Source: JAPXSY01 sp034003585
GTDB lineage: Bacteria > Verrucomicrobiota > Kiritimatiellia > RFP12 > UBA1067
Length of the DNA: 64,000 nucleotides
Direction of reading: 5' to 3'
NCBI GenBank assembly: GCA_034003585.1
Contig: JAVEYH010000003.1
Span: forward strand, 25,887-89,886
The notes under the pieces were generated by a model. It made no database searches and had not been told where the DNA came from. It saw only the letters and a list, made by a program, of their open reading frames with translations. The position numbers were made by a program, and so were the translations under genes. Below are positions 53,744-63,199 of this stretch, one piece after another. Every line of letters starts with the position of its first letter. The first letter of the stretch is position 1.

Positions 53744-54919
53744 ATGTGCCCACCCCGCAACCCGTCCGACCCGAAAGCGGCGATCGCCTTCACGGAGCGC
53801 CAGCAGGGAATCGTGGCCGCCGGCATCACGGTGCTCTGCGCCACGCTGATCACCGGCTTCGCGGCCCTGTTGTTCTGGGGGGTGTTCGCGCTGCTCTCGG
53901 CCGTCTCGGTGGTGCTCACCCCGCTGCTCGTGGCGATGATCCTCGCGCTGCTCTTCAAACCCTACTACCAGTGGCTTCATACGCATCTGCGGCGCTCGCA
54001 CCTGCTGGCCCTGCCCGTGCTCTTCCTCTCCATCCTGATCCCCGCCGGAGGGCTCTTCTTTTTTTTCGGCTCGCTGCTGGTCAGCCAACTGATGGCCCTG
54101 TACGACTACCTGCCGGCGCTGATCGAGCGGATCAGCGACGCGCTGACGCACGGGAACCCCACGCTGGAGGCCTTCATCACCAAGTTCGGCCTGGAGGAGA
54201 AGATCCCGCTGCTGAACGACCCCGAATCGTTTGTCGCCTCGCTGTTCGACCGGATCTCGCTGGACGGCATGAGCGGCATGGCGCTCGCCTATGGAATGGA
54301 TGCGATCAAATACCTCGTCTCGCTTGTCGGCTGGCTGGTCGTGCCGGTCTATCTAATCTACTTCCTGACCGCCAAACCCTTTTCCGGCAGGAACGCCGAA
54401 AACTTCCTGCCTTTCCTCAAACCCGCCACGCGCCAGGACGTCTCGTACCTCATCGACGAGTTCTTCGCCATCATCGTGGCCTTCTTCCGCGGCCAGGTGA
54501 CCGTCGCCTTCATCCAGGGGATTCTGTTCGGCCTCGGGTTCTGGATCGTGGGCCTCCCCTACGGCCTGCTGATCGGCCTCACGCTGGGGCTGTTCAACCT
54601 GGTCCCCTACCTCGGCAACATCATCGGGCTGGCCGTCACCCTGCCCATGTCCTTTTTCGGCGAGGGCGGCAGCGGCCTGAGGCTCGGTCTGGTGCTGGCC
54701 GTGTTCTGCGCCGTGCAACTCCTCGACGGCTACCTCATCACGCCGCGTATCCAGGGCAAGAAAACGGGACTCAGCGATCCGGCAATCATCTTCTCGCTGC
54801 TCTTCTGGGGCGTGGTCTTCAAGGGCATCCTCGGCGTGCTGCTCGCCATCCCCCTCAGCGCGTTCATCGTGGTGCTCTGGCGCCTGCTCAAAAACAAATA
54901 TATCAAAGAGTTGATCTGA
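53744..54919 (+). CDS. AI-2E family (PerM/YhhT-like) membrane transporter
   Basis: 391 residues with about eight membrane helices. The family blocks are visible: FALLSAVSVVLTPLLVAMIL near the start, GQVTVAFIQGILFGLGFWIV, LGLFNLVPYLGN and QLLDGYLITPRIQG with its conserved Asp and Pro. Family members export autoinducer-2 in some bacteria and act as Na+/H+ antiporters in others, so the substrate is open. It is transcribed alone, divergent from the LamG-like gene across a 211-base gap in which I saw no convincing promoter or repeat. Confidence 0.92.
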   Translation: MCPPRNPSDPKAAIAFTERQQGIVAAGITVLCATLITGFAALLFWGVFALLSAVSVVLTPLLVAMILALLFKPYYQWLHTHLRRSHLLALPVLFLSILIPAGGLFFFFGSLLVSQLMALYDYLPALIERISDALTHGNPTLEAFITKFGLEEKIPLLNDPESFVASLFDRISLDGMSGMALAYGMDAIKYLVSLVGWLVVPVYLIYFLTAKPFSGRNAENFLPFLKPATRQDVSYLIDEFFAIIVAFFRGQVTVAFIQGILFGLGFWIVGLPYGLLIGLTLGLFNLVPYLGNIIGLAVTLPMSFFGEGGSGLRLGLVLAVFCAVQLLDGYLITPRIQGKKTGLSDPAIIFSLLFWGVVFKGILGVLLAIPLSAFIVVLWRLLKNKYIKELI

Positions 54920-54927
54920 ACAACGGG

Positions 54928-56244
54928 TCAAGACATCGGGCCGGCCGGGCTGATCGGCCGCATCTCCGGAACATGCGCGCGACTTCGGGTTTCCGGCACC
55001 AGACAGGTAAAAATCAGGTTCAGCACCGCGAGCGCGGCCAGAAAGCAACACAGCGCGACATACGCCGCCGCCGGATAAACGACTCCGGATGCCATGACCG
55101 TCGCGGCGTCGCGATAGCGCCCGAGAATCCAGCCGCCCGTTTGGCCGATCATGCCGCACCCAATATAAGCGAGACCGTTGATAACGGAAATGGCCGATGC
55201 CACCGATTCGGGGCGGTTCAGCTCTTTCATCGTCATGGTGTTCGACGGCGACGCAATACACGAAGCGGCCAGCAGGACGTACGCAAACAGAAACACCCAG
55301 CCCGGCGACCGGAAAAAAGATCCGGCCAGCAGGCAGCCGATGGAGGCAAGGATCGCAATCGCGCCAGCCAGCAACCACGGTTTGCGCCTTCGCCCAAACC
55401 GCCGGGGCAAGAGGCCTCCCAACATAGCGCAAGTGGTGCTGACCATGGCCATGATGAGAATGGAGGCTGCGGCCAGCGGCGAACTCAGACCGCCGAAATC
55501 CTGAAGAAACTTCTTGCCCAGAACGGTCTGGATCACGAATACGAGCGGGAAGGAAATCATGCTGCTGGCCAGCAACGGCCAGCAGCGCCGCTGGCGGAGG
55601 ATCGACCCCAGAACGCTCAGCGGCAGAGGTTGCGCGGCGTGCGATTCGGGCCCGAGTCGCCTGAGGACAAGGCCTGAAATCGCTAATGCGCCAAGGATCA
55701 GCGCCGCAACGTGTAACAACACGGGCCTCCAGCCAAGCGCCGTAGCAGCCCGCTCGAACGGCAGTGTGGCCGTCATTCCCCCGCAGTACCCCACGGCCAG
55801 GATCACACCCAGACAGGCTGTGAAATGCCGGGGTCCGAAGAGCCGGCCCAGCTCTTTAACGAGGCTCAGGTAGATGAAGCTGGCGCCAAATCCGGTAACG
55901 GCCCGCGCGGCGAACAGCGTGCCGGCAGAGCCGGCGAGAGGGAACCACGCCGCTCCCGCAAGCAAAAAGCCCCCGCCCCAAAGAAACGTGCGGGTACCGC
56001 CGTAACGGTCCGCAAGAAATCCCACCAAGACCTGCATGCCGCCGTAGATCCAAGTAAACATCGAGCCCATCAAAACCACGGACGAGGCGCTTAACCCAAG
56101 GTCCGTCTGCAGCTCGTTGAAAATCGTTCCCGGCACCGCCGCACGCTGGAAGTACGAAAAAAAGTACACCGCCAGCATCGCCGCGAATGCGACCCGCGCG
56201 AGATGCGGCGGCACAGGGCGTGGAGAGGAGATCGTTTTCATCAT
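54928..56244 (-). CDS. Major facilitator superfamily transporter
   Basis: 438 residues with 12 likely membrane helices. MFS signatures: GFLADRYGGTRTFLWGGGFL after helix 2 (variant of GxLaDrxGrk) and RRFGRRRKPW after helix 8. The N-terminal YFFSYFQRAAVPGTIFNEL is like glycerol-3-phosphate/sugar-phosphate and organic anion transporters, but no closer call is possible. Two adjacent ATG codons (56244, 56241) can serve as start. It is the last gene of the minus-strand catabolic cluster, 111 bases after the symporter gene. Confidence 0.88.
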   Translation of the reverse strand: MMKTISSPRPVPPHLARVAFAAMLAVYFFSYFQRAAVPGTIFNELQTDLGLSASSVVLMGSMFTWIYGGMQVLVGFLADRYGGTRTFLWGGGFLLAGAAWFPLAGSAGTLFAARAVTGFGASFIYLSLVKELGRLFGPRHFTACLGVILAVGYCGGMTATLPFERAATALGWRPVLLHVAALILGALAISGLVLRRLGPESHAAQPLPLSVLGSILRQRRCWPLLASSMISFPLVFVIQTVLGKKFLQDFGGLSSPLAAASILIMAMVSTTCAMLGGLLPRRFGRRRKPWLLAGAIAILASIGCLLAGSFFRSPGWVFLFAYVLLAASCIASPSNTMTMKELNRPESVASAISVINGLAYIGCGMIGQTGGWILGRYRDAATVMASGVVYPAAAYVALCCFLAALAVLNLIFTCLVPETRSRAHVPEMRPISPAGPMS

Positions 56245-56355
56245 CGGTTTCGTCAACCCCCGCGACCTCGGGCACCGCCGCCAACGCACCGGCCCGTGTC
56301 GCGGCCGCGGCGAACCCGGCAATACCTGCCGGTCACCGCTTTCGGTCCCTCCCGT

Positions 56356-58074
56356 TTACCAGAGCAGCGCGACCAGCGACACGACCATCAACGCAAAGAT
56401 CGCCCACCAGAGCGTGACGTTCTGCCAGCCTTTGCCCAGCTCGTTGAAGATGTTGATCTTGCGCCAGTTGATGGTCAGCGCATCCGTCACCTGTTCCGGC
56501 GCGGGCGGGGCGGTCATCAAACTGACGACGACACAGGTCACGGCGCAGACAAACCAGTTGAGGATCGCCTGATTGGAGTACGGTTCCATCCAGCGCGGAT
56601 GCGCCGGACAGAATTGGATGAACAGCTTCATCGCGATGCCGAAGGCAAAGCCGAGAAACACCGCCGTGGCCGCCCCCTTGCCGTTGATGCGCTTGAAAAG
56701 GATGCCCAACAGGAACACCGCCGCGAACGGGGGCGCGAAGAAGGCGTACAGGGTCTGGATGTAGACGAACAGGCTGCCGCCCAGACGCTCGATGAACATC
56801 GCAATCCCCATCGCAATCAGCAGAATCACGACGGTCGAGACACGCCCGACAAAGATCAATTGCTTGTCCGTGGCATTCTTCTTCACTTGCCGCTTGAAGA
56901 TGTCGATCGTAAACACGGTGGAAGTCGAGTTCAATACCGCGTTGATCGTGGATTGGATCGCGCCGAACAAGGCCGCAAGAAAAACGCCTCGGATGCCGGC
57001 CGGCAGCAGGGTCTGCAACATCAGGATATATCCCTTGTCCGCTTCGGGACGGATCTCGGCCCACGGCAGCTTCATGACCTCGGGATGTGCGGCAAACAGG
57101 ATCAACCCCGGGACAACGACGATCACCGGCAGGAAAACCTTCATGTAGCCTGCCAGCACGATGCCCATGCGCGCGTGCCACGCATTCTTGGCGCCCAGCA
57201 CGCGCTGGATCATGAATTGGTTGATCACGTTGTACCAGATGCTCACCGAAAGAAACCCGATCACCAGCGCACTCCACGGCGTCGTCTGATGCGTGAGCGG
57301 CTGAATCACCGAGAGCCGCCGGTATTCGCTGAGACCGACGATGTGCGGCGCGTTCTGCGCGACCACCTCGCGCCAGATCCCGGAAAGGGCCTGGTTGCGT
57401 TCGATCATGATCCTGAAGCCGTCGATCAGCGAGCCGGAGTCTCCGGCCAGCATCTGCAGGCCGAAGACCGTCACCAGCGAACCGCCGATCAGCATGACCG
57501 CGACCGTGAACAGGTCGGTCCAGGCCACGGAGATCAATCCGCCGTACACCACCCAGCTCCCGGCCAACACCCCCAATACGATGATCGACAGCCAGAGGTT
57601 CCATCCGAAAAGTTTCTGAATGGCCAGGCCGCCGCCGTACAACACCGCCGCGAGGAAGGCCACAACATTGCTGATGATCGTGACGACCGCGAAGAACTGG
57701 CGGAGCGTGGAATTGAAGCGGCGTTCCATGAACTCCGGCGTGGTGAACACGCGCGCCGAGAGCAGGAACGGGATGAACAGCCAGATCAGAAAGGAAAAGC
57801 TGATGATGTTGGCCCACTCCGACATCGCCACGCAGATGCCGTACACGAAGGCCGCGCCGATCATGCCGATAAAGTGTTCGGTACTGATGTTGGAGGCGAT
57901 GAACGAGCTTCCCACCACGTACCACGGCAGGCTGCGGCTGGCCAGGAAGTAGTCAGCGGATTCCTGTTTCTTTTTCCGTCCGACCCAAAAGCCGATCACG
58001 CACAGGATCAACAGGTAGCCGGCAAAAGCGGCCAAGTCCCAAACGTTCAACGAGAAATTCTGACCGCCGGTCAT
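56356..58074 (-). CDS. Sodium:solute symporter (SSS family)
   Basis: 572 residues with about 13-14 helices. SSS features include YFLASRSLPWYVVGSSFIAS near helices 1-2 and the long helix with VINQFMIQRVLGAKN, close to the sugar-binding region of SGLT-type proteins. FLAALFGAIQSTINAVLNSTST matches the conserved Na+ site helix. A sugar or sugar acid is likely since isomerase, kinase and dehydrogenase genes are beside it. The ATG follows directly on the stop of the isomerase-like gene. Confidence 0.9.
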   Translation of the reverse strand: MTGGQNFSLNVWDLAAFAGYLLILCVIGFWVGRKKKQESADYFLASRSLPWYVVGSSFIASNISTEHFIGMIGAAFVYGICVAMSEWANIISFSFLIWLFIPFLLSARVFTTPEFMERRFNSTLRQFFAVVTIISNVVAFLAAVLYGGGLAIQKLFGWNLWLSIIVLGVLAGSWVVYGGLISVAWTDLFTVAVMLIGGSLVTVFGLQMLAGDSGSLIDGFRIMIERNQALSGIWREVVAQNAPHIVGLSEYRRLSVIQPLTHQTTPWSALVIGFLSVSIWYNVINQFMIQRVLGAKNAWHARMGIVLAGYMKVFLPVIVVVPGLILFAAHPEVMKLPWAEIRPEADKGYILMLQTLLPAGIRGVFLAALFGAIQSTINAVLNSTSTVFTIDIFKRQVKKNATDKQLIFVGRVSTVVILLIAMGIAMFIERLGGSLFVYIQTLYAFFAPPFAAVFLLGILFKRINGKGAATAVFLGFAFGIAMKLFIQFCPAHPRWMEPYSNQAILNWFVCAVTCVVVSLMTAPPAPEQVTDALTINWRKINIFNELGKGWQNVTLWWAIFALMVVSLVALLW

Positions 58075-59478
58075 TTACATCTCCTGAGTCTGAAGTCCGA
58101 TCATACGTCCGAACGCCTGAATCGCCGCGAGGTGGTCTCCGAGCACCAACGCGCTATGGTGTGTGCCGCCCGCCCGTGAATACGCCTCCAAAAAATCCGC
58201 CACGCCGCCGCGCGGGCGTATCCAGACGCGGATGGCATCACGCATCTCCGAATCGAGCGTGTCGCCTTCCGCCAGCACGTCGACCGGTGAAACGATCAGC
58301 GTGAAGGAGTCGTCAGGGCCCGGCGCGAGATTCACGAACACGGCCGGCCCTGGCCGGGCCGCGCAGGTCAAGATGGCCGGATCACGCGCGCCGCCGAGAA
58401 AGAACGGCTTCGAGAGGACGCGGGGTTGCTCCCCGGCGACCGCCGGATTGACTTCGCCCATGTGCGACAGGAAAAGGCTGTCGCCCGCCCAGTCGGGACA
58501 GAAGATTTCGGTAAACGTCACGGCGCCAAACGCGGATGCCAACGCGCCTGCCAGCGCCGCAGTCAGAACGTCGCCCTCGCCGCCATATCCGACCCCGCGC
58601 TCCATGGCCTTGGAGATCTCGAGAAACGGCATGGTGTCGGAGGGACGTTCCCGGGTGGTGAAGGCTTGGAAGTTGACGCTGAGCGCCTTGAAGCCGCCTT
58701 CCTCCAGAATCTTCCGCAAGCCGAGTCCGACACGCACCGAACGGGCGTGCGCGTCCTCGGAAAGCTCACAACGGAAACGCTCGCGGTCTGCCGCGACCTC
58801 CCGCGCGATCGCGTCAGGCGTGACCTGCAGCACGGCTGCATCCAACTCGTCCAGACCGATCTGCTTCACAGTGACGCCGAGTTTCTCCGCCAGCACCGCT
58901 TCCGCCACGGAAAAATCGCCCATGCCCTGAAACGGATGCCCGACCCGCAAGGCCCGGATGCCGCGCAGCGAGCCGGCCGCCACTGCGGCCCGCACCAATT
59001 CCGCCGTCCGGTCCATCAGGCGCGGGTCGGAATCATGCCCGGCCACAATCTCAAACGCCCGCTTGCGGCGACGCAGCATCGAAGCGAAATCCATGACGCC
59101 GTGTACGCCGTGGTTGTACATGATCCGCGAGGGCTGCACAGACAGCCCGAAATCAGCATCCATGGTGGTGTCGAGAATGATAATCGGCAAACGGGTCTCG
59201 CAGAACGCGTCGAGCGCCTCCAGCGATGGCGAATACGCCAGGTGCAGCGTGATGATGCAGTTCACGCCCTGCCGCTCGAAATCCTGGACGGCATGGGCGA
59301 ATTCGTCGGCCACCCGGCAGACCGGGGCGGGGGCGACGCGGATGCCGCGCGCCTCCAGCGCCTGCGTGATGCGTTGCAGAAACTCGGTGAACCCGCTGCG
59401 GCGGTCAGGCTGGAGGTCGTCGTAAAGCTTCAGGTAGAACGGGAGCAATCCCGCGACCGGCTTTTTTGTGCAGGGCAT
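58075..59478 (-). CDS. L-fucose/L-arabinose isomerase-like protein
   Basis: 467 residues. The plan is that of the FucI/AraA fold: an N-terminal domain (AGLLPFYLKLYDDLQPDRRS, NCIITLHLAYSPSLEALDAF), a central domain (RALRVGHPFQGMGDFSVAEA), and a C-terminal barrel with GYGGEGDVLTAAL, FTEIFCPDW and a His-rich block GGTHHSALVLGDH. Glu and His residues at these places would bind Mn2+ in true isomerases. The exact sugar cannot be told. The gene is three bases from the amidohydrolase and adjoins the symporter, so it acts in the same pathway. Confidence 0.78.
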   Translation of the reverse strand: MPCTKKPVAGLLPFYLKLYDDLQPDRRSGFTEFLQRITQALEARGIRVAPAPVCRVADEFAHAVQDFERQGVNCIITLHLAYSPSLEALDAFCETRLPIIILDTTMDADFGLSVQPSRIMYNHGVHGVMDFASMLRRRKRAFEIVAGHDSDPRLMDRTAELVRAAVAAGSLRGIRALRVGHPFQGMGDFSVAEAVLAEKLGVTVKQIGLDELDAAVLQVTPDAIAREVAADRERFRCELSEDAHARSVRVGLGLRKILEEGGFKALSVNFQAFTTRERPSDTMPFLEISKAMERGVGYGGEGDVLTAALAGALASAFGAVTFTEIFCPDWAGDSLFLSHMGEVNPAVAGEQPRVLSKPFFLGGARDPAILTCAARPGPAVFVNLAPGPDDSFTLIVSPVDVLAEGDTLDSEMRDAIRVWIRPRGGVADFLEAYSRAGGTHHSALVLGDHLAAIQAFGRMIGLQTQEM

Positions 59479-59481
59479 GAT

Positions 59482-60519
59482 TTATTGTTTCCCGTAGTTG
59501 CGCTCCGCGACACCGCGGAACAGGTTAAAGGCGTTGTTGAAAAAGAGGTTCTCGATCTCTTTCCGCGACAGCCCGGCGCGTTCCGCCGCCGTGCGGATTC
59601 CCCGAAGCTGCTCGTAGTAGAAAAAGGTAAAGCGCACCGCATGGGCGGCGTCATATATGGAGGAGCCGATGGCGTAGTCTTCACCCATCAGGTAAGCATA
59701 TTGGTTGTTGATCTCCACCGATTTGCCGCGCAGAAACGCGATGGGCGCGTCCGAACCGAAGAGGATGCGCTCGCGCGGGAAATGGCGAAACGCATACTCC
59801 AGCACGCCTTCATGATTGACCATCGCGGTGTCGATATACGCATTGTCGCAGGCCGCAATACCGTCCAGGAATCCGGTTACGTTGCTCATGTAGTACGCCC
59901 GCCCGATGTGCGCAAAGATGATCTTGGCTTGGGGATAGCGGCGGCAGAGATCAACCATCTGCCGCTGGTTGACGGGATCGGCCAAACGGCCTTCGCGCGG
60001 AATGTGCAGGGTGATCGCGAGCCCGCGTTCATCCGCAGCCGCCATCTGCGCCTCCGGCAGCATGTCGAAGATCGTGATGTCGCTCTTCGGTTTCCCCTGC
60101 ACAAAGTTCAAATACGGCTTGTAGCCGATCAGGCGGTTGCGTGTCACGCGGTCTGTGACCGTTGCGGCCGCGTCAGACGGCGCGATCAGGGCCATGCCGA
60201 AACAGTGCCGGTTGTCGGCGATGCGGCCGCAATAATCCGCCGCGCGATCGAGATCGGTGTCAAAGGATGGCTGTCCAAAAACGTTTAAGGCAAACGTCTG
60301 GCCCGGCAGCAAGGCGGCGGCCCACGCCAGCATCTGCTCGTAGGGGAAGACCCCACCGAACTTCCCGTACACGTTTTTTTCAGAAAAGCGCGCGCCGGGT
60401 GTCAGGCAGGTCGCGTCAAACAGATGCACATGGGCGTCCAGCACCCTTTCCGGCAGGAATGCGCGCAGCTCCGTTTCGTAAAGGGTGCGGTCCATATCCG
60501 TCATGTCAACGCTGATCAT
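59482..60519 (-). CDS. Amidohydrolase-family (TIM-barrel) hydrolase
   Basis: 345 residues from the ATG at 60519, which overlaps the kinase stop as ATGA and follows GGAGG by five bases; the GTG at 60531 is less likely. The first strand carries the metal pair in DAHVHLFD, later strands give ITLHIPREGR and IIFAHIGRAYY, and the last gives LFGSDAPIAF. These fit the amidohydrolase_2 group of lactonases and decarboxylases. In this setting it could open a sugar lactone. The long DEL-type loops are not diagnostic. Confidence 0.83.
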   Translation of the reverse strand: MISVDMTDMDRTLYETELRAFLPERVLDAHVHLFDATCLTPGARFSEKNVYGKFGGVFPYEQMLAWAAALLPGQTFALNVFGQPSFDTDLDRAADYCGRIADNRHCFGMALIAPSDAAATVTDRVTRNRLIGYKPYLNFVQGKPKSDITIFDMLPEAQMAAADERGLAITLHIPREGRLADPVNQRQMVDLCRRYPQAKIIFAHIGRAYYMSNVTGFLDGIAACDNAYIDTAMVNHEGVLEYAFRHFPRERILFGSDAPIAFLRGKSVEINNQYAYLMGEDYAIGSSIYDAAHAVRFTFFYYEQLRGIRTAAERAGLSRKEIENLFFNNAFNLFRGVAERNYGKQ

Positions 60520-61847
60520 TCTGCCCTCCACGCGGCCAGCGCCGCCCGTTCATCCGCATACGCACCGGCACCGATGCCGGCCAGCATGGCCGCGCCGCGC
60601 GCGCCGGCCGACCGCCCGCCGATCACGACCTCCAGCCCCGTCATCGCGGCAACGATGCCGGGCCACACCGGGCTGCGTGAAGGGCCGCCCACCATGATCG
60701 CGCGCCGATGCTGAAATCCGGCTGTCCGCAGATCATCGAGCCGTTCCGCGGTCAGCCGCGCCGCGCTTTCCATGACCGCGCGGCTGACATCCTCCGCTGC
60801 CGCGGCAGGCCGCCGTAGCGGTTCGCGCAAATCAACGACGACGCCGCGCGCGCCGGGAGGGGATGCGGCCGCCAGCTCGTCAAACACCCGCAGCCGCCGC
60901 TCGGGCGGAACGTCCGGCGCGATGATCTGGTCGATATACGCCGTCACCGCCAGCCCGATGCGCGGCACGGAGAACATGCCGCCCCACGGGCCGCCCGCAT
61001 GCGACAGGAACGGATCGCACAGCATCCGCGCGTCAAGCGCCGCCTGCCGCGTCCCGCACGGGACGAAGCCTACCCACGAGGTGCCGCAGGAGAGCATCAG
61101 CATGCCCGGCTCGATCACGCCCGTCGCCCGCGCCGCTGCCGGATGATCGAAACATCCGGTCACCAGCAGGGTGCTTTCCGAAAGTCCTGCCTTGCGTGCC
61201 ATCGCGGGGAGCAGCGTGCCGACAGAACTCCCTGATCGCGTCAATTCAGGGAGTTTCCCGCGCCGGATGCCCAGCCGGTCGAGGTACGGCTGGTGATAGT
61301 CACCCGCGCGTTGATCCTGCAGATGGAACGTCGTGGCGGTCGAGTGATCCATGCGCCAGCGGCCGGTCAACTGATACAGCAGCCAATCCGTGTCCATGCC
61401 GACATGCCCGGCGCGCCGCATGAGCTCCGGCCGGTTCTCCTGCAGCCAAGCGAGATGCGCCAGCGAGAAAGAGTCGACGCACGGCCACCCCGTGACGCAC
61501 CGCACGTCTTCCGTCTCCAGCCCCGACAAGCTGGCAGGGGCGCGCGTTGCCGTCCGCTGGTCCATCCAGCTTATGATGTTGCCCAGTGGCTCGCCCGCTG
61601 CCGTTGTCAGCAGCGTGTTGCCGGATGCCGCTGCCATGGCGATCGCCAGAACACGTTCCGGCGACATCTCCGACAACTCGCTCAAAACCCCGCACACGTT
61701 CTCAAGATGGTTCACGGGGTCAAGTTCGACCCATCCGTCGCGCGGCGTCAGCAGGCGGTTCTCCCTGCTGACCTCGGCCAGCAGGCGGCCGGAGAGGTCA
61801 AGCAGCACGCCTTTGATAGAACTGGATCCAAGATCCAGCCCGATCAA
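60516..61847 (-). CDS. FGGY-family carbohydrate kinase
   Basis: 443 residues from a TTG at 61847, preferred because AAGGGGGG lies just upstream and the protein then begins IGLDLGSSSIKGVLLD, as FGGY kinases do. A TTG at 61886 would add 13 residues. ATPase-fold blocks are present: VGMDTDWLLYQLTGRWRMDH, SCGTSWVGFVPCG and MVGGPSRSPVWPGIVAAMTG. Catalytic Asp is likely in VTGCFDHPAAARATG. Xylulose, gluconate or a deoxyketose could be the substrate. It heads the tight part of the cluster. Confidence 0.87.
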   Translation of the reverse strand: MIGLDLGSSSIKGVLLDLSGRLLAEVSRENRLLTPRDGWVELDPVNHLENVCGVLSELSEMSPERVLAIAMAAASGNTLLTTAAGEPLGNIISWMDQRTATRAPASLSGLETEDVRCVTGWPCVDSFSLAHLAWLQENRPELMRRAGHVGMDTDWLLYQLTGRWRMDHSTATTFHLQDQRAGDYHQPYLDRLGIRRGKLPELTRSGSSVGTLLPAMARKAGLSESTLLVTGCFDHPAAARATGVIEPGMLMLSCGTSWVGFVPCGTRQAALDARMLCDPFLSHAGGPWGGMFSVPRIGLAVTAYIDQIIAPDVPPERRLRVFDELAAASPPGARGVVVDLREPLRRPAAAAEDVSRAVMESAARLTAERLDDLRTAGFQHRRAIMVGGPSRSPVWPGIVAAMTGLEVVIGGRSAGARGAAMLAGIGAGAYADERAALAAWRAE

Positions 61848-61889
61848 ACACCCCCCTTGATTCTTTGACAGCTTCTCCGCCTTCAACGT

Positions 61890-62050
61890 CCGATCCCCGT
61901 TTTACGTTTCACGTTTCTAAAGTGACGCCACAACCCAATCTTTCCCGCAACGGCGCAAAAAACTCCAACCTTCGCGTCTTAGCGTCCTGGCGGGAAACAA
62001 CTTGTTTTTTATTGGTGTTGTCGGCCGGCAAGGCACGTCTACCCTTCCGT
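61890..62050. repeat. Intergenic stretch with repeat-like motifs
   Basis: The gap between the kinase and Gfo/Idh/MocA genes carries CGTTTTACGTTTCACGTTTC (61897-61916) and CTTCGCGTCTTAGCGTCCTG (61972-61991). Both look like short interspersed repeats seen in other environmental bacterial genomes. I found no promoter or hairpin here with confidence. Confidence 0.35.
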
Positions 62051-62052
62051 CA

Positions 62053-63198
62053 TCACGCCACCGCCACCACACTCCGCTCGCGCTGCGACTGCAAGGCCGC
62101 CGTAAACAACCGATGGCTGAGCGCGGCTTCCTCCACGGTCACGCACCCGGCAAAGCGGTTCGCCGGACGGCCATGGTGCAGCTCATGCAGAAAGGCCGCC
62201 CACATCTGGAGAATGGAGTCGGTGAATCCGAACTGGAAGATGCCCCCCGTAATGACCGGGTAAGCGGTTTCATGGCCGGTCTGGATCTGCCCCCACACCT
62301 GCTCACTCCCGTCCTTCCGCATGACCTCCAGCAGGTCCGGATGCACACTGGACCAGCGCACCGAGGCGCGCGTTCCGAGAATCGACAGATACCAGTTGTT
62401 TTTCTGGCCGGGCGCGATACGCTGCATCTTGATGGTCCAGGGGAAAGGCGCGGCACGGTCCGCTGCGACCGTTTCACACAGCAGCGTGGCGTTGTCCCAC
62501 GTCTCGCAGGCCACCCGTCCGCCTTTGCCGTCGGGACGCTCCCGCACGATGTCGCTCAAGACCGCCCGCACATTCAGTGGCCGCCAGCCGGCCCGGAAGC
62601 CCACGTGGCAGGCGTGCATGCCGAGGTCGCCCATCACGCCGTATTCGCCGTTAAAGGCCAGGATCCGCTTCCAGTTGATCGGTTTTTCTGGGTCCAGATC
62701 GCTTGAGTGCAGGAAGCCGGTGTCCGCCTCGATGAGGGTACCGAACGCGCCCTCGTCCAGCATGCGGCCGATACGCTGCACCGCCGGAAAGAAGGGAGAC
62801 TCTGAACTGCATCGCACGAGCAAGTCCGGCCGCTCCGCCGCGCGTGCGCAAATCGCGCGGTTCGCCGCCTGATCGATCCCGAACGGTTTCTCGCCCATCA
62901 GGTGTTTGCCCGCCGCGATGGCCGCGCAGCACATCTCCGCGTGCAGGTGGTGCGGCACCGCGATGTAAAACGCCTCGATCTCCGGATCGGCCAGCAGCGC
63001 GCGGTAATCATCCGTCACCCGCCGCACGGTGCCGATGCGCTCCTGAAACCAGCCCGTACAGGCGGGATTGGGGTCGCACACGGCCACAATTTCAGGCATG
63101 ACGTCCCGCTGCGTGAGATGGCACCAGCGCGCCGCCGCGCTGGCGAACTCGCGCCCCATCAATCCGCAGCCGATGATACCGAACTTGACTGTTCTCAT
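62053..63198 (-). CDS. Cytoplasmic Gfo/Idh/MocA sugar oxidoreductase
   Basis: 381 residues from the ATG at 63198, one base after the upstream stop. No signal peptide, unlike the two Tat-exported relatives at 43437 and 45085. The Rossmann part begins KFGIIGCGLMGREFASAAAR, and HLMGEKPFGIDQAANRA has the catalytic Lys. The second domain has YGVMGDLGMHACHVGFRAGW, with Asp and His at the expected sites. It probably oxidises the sugar or its derivative in this cluster. The 166-base gap to the kinase may hold a processing site or separate promoter. Confidence 0.9.
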   Translation of the reverse strand: MRTVKFGIIGCGLMGREFASAAARWCHLTQRDVMPEIVAVCDPNPACTGWFQERIGTVRRVTDDYRALLADPEIEAFYIAVPHHLHAEMCCAAIAAGKHLMGEKPFGIDQAANRAICARAAERPDLLVRCSSESPFFPAVQRIGRMLDEGAFGTLIEADTGFLHSSDLDPEKPINWKRILAFNGEYGVMGDLGMHACHVGFRAGWRPLNVRAVLSDIVRERPDGKGGRVACETWDNATLLCETVAADRAAPFPWTIKMQRIAPGQKNNWYLSILGTRASVRWSSVHPDLLEVMRKDGSEQVWGQIQTGHETAYPVITGGIFQFGFTDSILQMWAAFLHELHHGRPANRFAGCVTVEEAALSHRLFTAALQSQRERSVVAVA

Positions 63199-63199
63199 G

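Noticed and set aside
53737..58179. Long plus-strand frames (646 and 658 codons)
   Set aside because: The first shares most of its span with the AI-2E gene in another frame and with the MFS gene in reverse; the second is antisense to the symporter gene.
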